Shown piece after piece: positions 59,131 to 64,000 of a stretch of DNA of 64,000 nt (positions within the stretch are counted from its first letter, which is position 1; the number at the start of each line of letters is the position of its first letter). Under the pieces are notes generated by a model. It was not told where the DNA came from and searched no databases. It worked only from the letters and a program-made list of their open reading frames with translations. Source of the stretch: Chlamydoabsidia padenii (Eukaryota; Mucoromycota; Mucoromycetes; Mucorales; Cunninghamellaceae); NCBI GenBank assembly GCA_025330725.1, contig JAIWND010000063.1, forward strand, positions 1-64,000, read 5' to 3'. The position numbers and the translations under genes were made by a program.

Positions 59131-59835
59131 ATGTTCAAGTCCATCCTCGTTGCTGTTGCCACTGCTGCTCTTGTCTCTGCTCAAAGCATCTTGAGCATCA
59201 CCTCTCCTCTTGGTAACAATGTTTACACTGCTGGTGGTCAAGCCATCATCACCTGGTTAGTAAAAGTTGATCAAAAGTTGTTCAAAATTGATAAACTAAT
59301 CATCCTTTTTCTTTTTTATCATTTAGGGTTAACCCCACTGTTGACACCATTCCTCAAATCCAATTGTCCAAGGGTCCTAGCACTGCTCTTCAACCCGTGA
59401 TGACGGTTGCTACTAATGTAAACGCCAAAGATATGCAATACACCTGGAACATTCCTGCTACCGTTGCTCCTGGTAGTGATTGTAAGTTGTCTTTATAAAA
59501 AAAAGGGAGGGGGAGAAACAAGCGACCAACTTTCAATTTCTCTTATAGATGCTTTCGTCTTTGGTATTTCTCCCAACCTTGCTTACACTGGTCAATTCAC
59601 TATCAAGGCTGCTGATGGTACTGCTCCTGCTGCCTCTTCTGCTGCCTCTTCTGCTGCCCCTGCCGGTTCTTCTGCTCCTGCCGGTTCTTCTGTTGCTCCT
59701 GCCGGTTCTTCTGCTGCTCCTGCTGGTTCTTCTGCTGCTCCTGCCGCTCAACCTACCAGTGGTGCGGGTGCCGTCGCTCCTGCTGCCATCTCTGCCATGG
59801 CTGTTGTTGGTGCTGCTGCCATTGCTTTGATGTAA
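59131..59835 (+). CDS. Secreted Ser/Ala/Pro-rich GPI-anchored cell-wall protein
   Basis: Three exons (59131-59255, 59327-59481, 59549-59835) give 188 residues. Signal peptide at 1-17 (MFKSILVAVATAALVSA). Residues about 20-110 resemble the Kre9/Knh1-like or Ser-Thr-rich GPI-anchored family N-terminal domain (ITSPLGNNVYTAGGQAIITW, then VNPTV and YTWNIPATVAPGSD, GISPNLAYTGQFTI). A repeat region of S-S-A-A-P-A-G units follows (about 120-160). The C-terminus is an apolar GPI-attachment signal (AAISAMAVVGAAAIALM) preceded by small residues (SGAGA). The protein probably coats the cell wall or plasma membrane outer face. Strong codon bias in the repeat (GCT, TCT, CCT). Family placement is probable; a specific role is unknown. 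Confidence 0.85.
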
Positions 59836-60884
59836 ACATGTCTCCTTAGAAAATGTAGTCCTCCCCTAGTTGTCTTTTTGTTTTATCTAGTTTCTGGTAG
59901 TAGTAGTAGTTATAGTAATAATATATCTTTTGAATCCCACCCCCCCTTTTTTTTTTACTTATCATCATCCTGTTTTACCCTGTTGTAATAAAGTTAACCA
60001 AATAAAACAATGTAACATCCCATCACACCCAAAGATTTTTTTTGTAAATCCGACAATAAAACTTCTATTTCGGTTCAGGGCAAAGGGTAAGAAGCCAGGA
60101 TGCAATTTATTTCCTTATTGAGAACGGGCCGAATCGTGAACAGCCTATAGCATTCGATCTTTTTCCCAGTGCTATTATTAAATCCATGACGTATTACTTT
60201 CACTATATACCAGGGTCACTATTATTTTGTGCAAAATGATACACACTTTTGAAGACGGATTTTTATTAACAAAAAGCTACAACCACATAATTTAACAATC
60301 TACAGTAATAATTCCATTCGAGTAAGATTGCCATATATACATTTATAGTAATATATCTTCAGAAACCAGGAGAGCACCTAAATGCTGGAAGTTGACCTTG
60401 ACAGACTAGATACAAGACAGGCAGAAGAGTCGGCGATACTAATTCCATTCAAGTTTTTGCTTAGCAGCACAGACTATGTAGACAAAAAAATAGGTCAGTG
60501 TCGGCATGCAGCAGTTATCATAATGTTCTTACTTTGTTGATAGGTAGTCAGTTCATGACACATTCTGCAATAGTATGAATGGCGACAGTGGTTGTAGCAC
60601 GTCATATACTAGAGTATACTATTAACAGAAGCAATCAAACAAACGCTTTGACAATCGTCAATAAACACTAGGCTATGGGTAGCCTCACTGTGGAATGTGG
60701 CAAGTGTTCATTTTAGATGAGAAAGGAAAGAAGAGTGAAAAAACAAAAAAAAAACGAAAAAAAAAATTATAGAAATAGGCACATGATTTCAAATGCCGCA
60801 TCGGCTCAAGGGCTTGGCGCGATTAATTTAAGAGATTTTGACAAGTTCATTTTCTTTCTTCTTCAATTCTTTTCGTCCTCCAAC
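59836..60884. other. Spacer before the transposase gene
   Basis: No gene. It should contain the left end of the transposon encoded downstream, but I could not identify its terminal inverted repeat because the right end is outside the window. TTTCAAATGCCG at 60787-60798 is a near-copy of the recurring element, about 90 bp before the transposase ATG. Confidence 0.4.
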
Positions 60885-60907
60885 ATGGTTAACAATAACA
60901 ACAACAA

Positions 60908-60972
<65 letters not shown>

Positions 60973-63900
60973 AAAAAAGGAAGAAGAACGATTATTCAAC
61001 AGATATATTACGCCGTGAATTCGTGTGCACGCCTTGTGGACTTGAAACGAAGAGAAAGTCGGTCTTGGATAAACACTTGAAATCCCACAAACATATTACA
61101 AATATGCAGGTCTGTCAAGTGGTCTCGCCTGTGGACGATTCTGTCATGGTGGACAATGCCGCGGACGACTGTATAATGGGTGATTCTGAAACTGCGATGG
61201 GTGGTAACTCTCTGGACAATGGTTTCCGTGCTGGTGAAAATGTCGGTGGTGTTGACGAAGAAGTTCTTGGTGCTGGCAATAATACCGACGACGATGAAGA
61301 AGATATACTGGAACCGTTTACTTCTCGATTTAGGCTATTGGATGAATCCGATGATGATAATAACGACGATGGTGGTGATCTAGGTACAGCTGCTAACGAA
61401 GATGTCACAACGTTCCAGATTGATTACGAAGGCTCGACATATCCTTTCCCCAACTTGCAAACGATGATACTTCATGCCTTTATACACGGTGATGACGAAC
61501 CGGTGTCACAACGAACTCTCAAGAAGGTGCTGTATCTAGTGGAATTGATGGTGAAACTGAAAGGTGAAGCAGGAGCCGCGCCATTCGAACTACCGAAATT
61601 GGATGCACTTATCAACTTTGGTACCCGGAAGAAAAACAACATTCCTACATTCAAGTCTTCATCTGTCGAAGTGGAAATTCTGAAGCCTCAAAAATCCGTT
61701 ACCAATATAACACCACCACCAACAACAACAACAACAACAGCAGCAGCAGCAGCAATGACAGCAACAAAGGAAACCTTTTATATCAATCTTCCTTCATCGG
61801 TTTTACGTCTTTTGATCGACAATCCCAGAAAGTCACCATACATATCTGCCCTTCCTGATGACACAATTGGTTCTGCTACTTCTCTTCAACAAGGCACAAA
61901 ATGGCGACAACATCATCTCTTCCAACATCCGGTAATGACAATCGGCGGGGTCGATTATTGGGTTGGTGATTTGATTGTAGTGCGTGATATAGAAAAAACT
62001 ATTCACTTTTTGTTAGACAGGTATTATTTGCTCAATGGTACTGTTATGGCTCAAGGTTACGAAATACAGGTACACCAACCGAACAATTCCTCTCCTTTTT
62101 GTGTCGTGCAAACCCGTGTCTTCGCCACTCAAACATGCAACTTCCTTACAACCGTGTCCAAGCAATTCATCAAGCAGATGCAATGCCTCTCTCAAACGCC
62201 CGACGGATCTTTGTTAATGCAGCTCCATGATCGCCATAAAGAACTTATCTTTGGACAGCATTCTATGAAGAAACCTATCTTGGACGACAACGGCAACCAG
62301 ACTGGGAAATTCTACAAGGTCCAGATTGTCCCTGTAATCTTCTTCACTGATGACACCTCTGGGAATATATCGAAACAGTTCAACCTCTATGACACCTGGT
62401 CGATGGTATGCGGTGCTCTTCCATTACACGAACGAAACAAACGAACAAACATCAACTTCATTGCCGGGGTTCGTTGCAATACTGGCCTGTCATCACTGCA
62501 TATGATACCTACTCTATCTCAAGATCTCGCCGAATTGGAAAAAGGGGTCATTATGCACTCTGCTCTTTACAACGAAGATGTATTGGTGGTGGCTCCTGTG
62601 GTTTGTATCACAGCTGATAATCCTAGGCATTCGCAATTGTGTGGTATTTATGGGCTCACATCGTTATTTCCATGCCGCAAATGCTACCAACGGAATTACA
62701 AAATCAAGAAGGACACCAAAGGCAAAACCGCGATCAACACGAATAATGTCATTGATAATACACATACGGAAGTGCTTCAGCTCAAGACATCTCGGGGCAA
62801 TATTGGACTAGAAGATCTTTTCGTTGGATGTCGTACACCAAGGTTAAAACAGCAATACATAGCGGCAAACAATGACCCTGACACTATTTTGGACGGTGGA
62901 CCTGAAGGTGGGCTAACTTACAAGGATTACAAGTACAAGAATACAGGCGCTGGACCGCTGCTTGATCTGGATTCATTTGATCCCTCAACAGATACACCAG
63001 TGGAAGTATTACATACTATCTCTTTAGGTATCGCAAAGTACTTGGTGGAACATTTGGTGAAAGACGTTATCGGTAGCAAGAAAGATTTGCTCAGTAAATT
63101 GGAATCAAGACTACAAGACTATCAAGGATCAAGTGGTTTTACAAGAACTTTCCGGGCAAAACTCACTCATTGTGGCTCATTCCTCGGTCGTGACTTCAAG
63201 ATACTGATGCAATGCCTTCCTTTGGTCATCACTTACGAATTCACTGGTCCTTCTTACGCTGATATTCAAGATATAGGTAAGCTATTTAATGCATTAGGGG
63301 TTTTATCTTCTCTTGTTTTTATAAAGGAAATACCTGCCAACCTGGATGAATACGTGGAAACCGTGAAGAAGGCCGTTGCAAATTTGACGAAGGAACTATT
63401 TGTTTACGATTGCAAACACCCGCAATATGGATCTCTTTCGACAAAGCCAAAGACTCACCTTCTACAACACTTAACTGACGATATCATTCGATTTGGATGC
63501 ACCCTACACTATGAAACAGAGAAAGGGGAACAGTATAACAAATTTGTTCGGGAAGCAATTGCACACACAAACCGACAATCGACCTCTCGTGATCTTGCCA
63601 GAATTTTTGGAAAACGACTTATGTTGCGACATATCATTGAAGGTGGCTCTTGGACTGACGATGGAATTACAAACGTGACATGTGGAAGTGGTATCAAGAA
63701 CTTCATTAATGAAAACGAACGCTTCTATGAAATCTTCCTCGACAGCTCCCGTGAACTTGCCGACAACAACGACTCTCCCACTAATATCAGGAACGGCACC
63801 TTTGCGGTTTTTTCCCATGAATGTGGTATTAATAAGGACTTATTTATTGGCAAGGTGGTGAAACTCGACAAGTTGAAGGTGATCCGCTATCGAAATGAAG

Positions 63901-64000
63901 GAAAAGATAATTTAGGTTATTTGGTGGCGACCCCTTCTCGATCCAATTATGACTTGGATATTTTACAAACTGAATGTATCCTGGATATGCATATGGTCAA
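60885..64000 (+). CDS. Plavaka/CACTA-like transposase, 3' partial
   Basis: Open frame of at least 1038 codons running off the right edge, without introns or stops. It starts MVN followed by Asn and Asn-Ser repeats encoded by (CAACAG)n, then a basic patch (KKRKKND). A C2H2 finger follows (FVCTPCGLETKRKSVLDKHL with HKH). Then come an acidic linker and a poly-Thr/Ala run. The transposase core has VIFFTDDTSGNISKQFNLYD, which matches the DDTSGN...N block I associate with fungal Plavaka elements; other landmarks are LFPCRKCYQRNY, TPVEVLHTISLGIAKYLVEH, KPKTHLLQHL, CTLHYETEKGEQYNKFVRE and TSRDLARIFGKR. The intact frame suggests recent activity. Superfamily placement is probable; the terminal repeats were not seen. 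Confidence 0.75.
60909..60972 (+). repeat. (CAACAG)n repeat, coding Asn-Ser
   Basis: About ten units of CAACAG inside the transposase reading frame, giving alternating Asn and Ser near the N-terminus. A multiple of three, so frame is preserved. Confidence 0.9.

Overview
The window looks like nuclear DNA of an early-diverging (Mucoromycota-type) fungus. The evidence is short GT-AG introns (mostly about 50-130 nt), AT-rich spacers full of homopolymers, a secreted RNase T2 of the Rhizopus type, an RNA-silencing RdRP, and single-copy eukaryotic housekeeping genes. There is no bacterial operon layout, no CRISPR array, and no tRNA or rRNA gene that I can support. Exon boundaries were read by hand from splice sites and reading-frame continuity.

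Layout. 1-2280: 3' part of a spliced N6-adenine DNA methyltransferase of the type IIG/Eco57I kind. 2.5-5.4 kb: F-box-like protein and RNase T2. 5.4-15.1 kb: a gene-poor accessory block with a decayed FAR1/MULE-like gene, two direct copies of a 1.25 kb repeat, a 56-bp minisatellite, hairpins, exon-like debris with a tandemly duplicated exon, and one small membrane-protein gene. 15.3-29.8 kb: dense housekeeping genes: a MutL homologue (MLH2/human-PMS1 type), inositol-3-phosphate synthase, a peroxiredoxin, a four-TM protein, Derlin, NudE, a small TM protein and a PIF1 helicase with an N-terminal PCNA-binding motif. 30.6-38.2 kb: a head-to-head pair, an RNA-dependent RNA polymerase with an N-terminal RRM-like domain and an Asp-Asn repeat tail, and a SMARCAL1/HARP-like annealing helicase with an N-terminal GRF zinc finger. 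38.7-57.5 kb: two unknown proteins, NAR1, a PMP47/ANT1-type peroxisomal carrier, Miro/GEM1, OTU1/Yod1, a proline/cysteine-rich membrane protein, a DnaJ-X protein, a conserved protein of unknown function, and an R3H/G-patch (Sqs1-like) protein. 59-64 kb: a GPI-anchored cell-wall protein and the 5' part of a Plavaka/CACTA-like transposase running off the right edge.

Functional threads. Genome maintenance is well represented (MutL, PIF1, SMARCAL1-like, DNA methyltransferase), with RNA silencing (RdRP) beside it. Organelle and protein quality control follows (Derlin, OTU1, DnaJ-X, GEM1, peroxisomal carrier). The gene neighbourhood is not an operon, so co-regulation is not implied by order alone.

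The most striking unexplained signal is an 11-bp element, CGGGATTTSAA. It has nine exact copies in 64 kb, all intergenic, on both strands, often 75-110 bp upstream of start codons. Other points worth checking are three GC-AG introns, an exon consisting only of the ATG, 11- and 13-nt micro-exons, and long A-runs placed directly after 5' splice sites.
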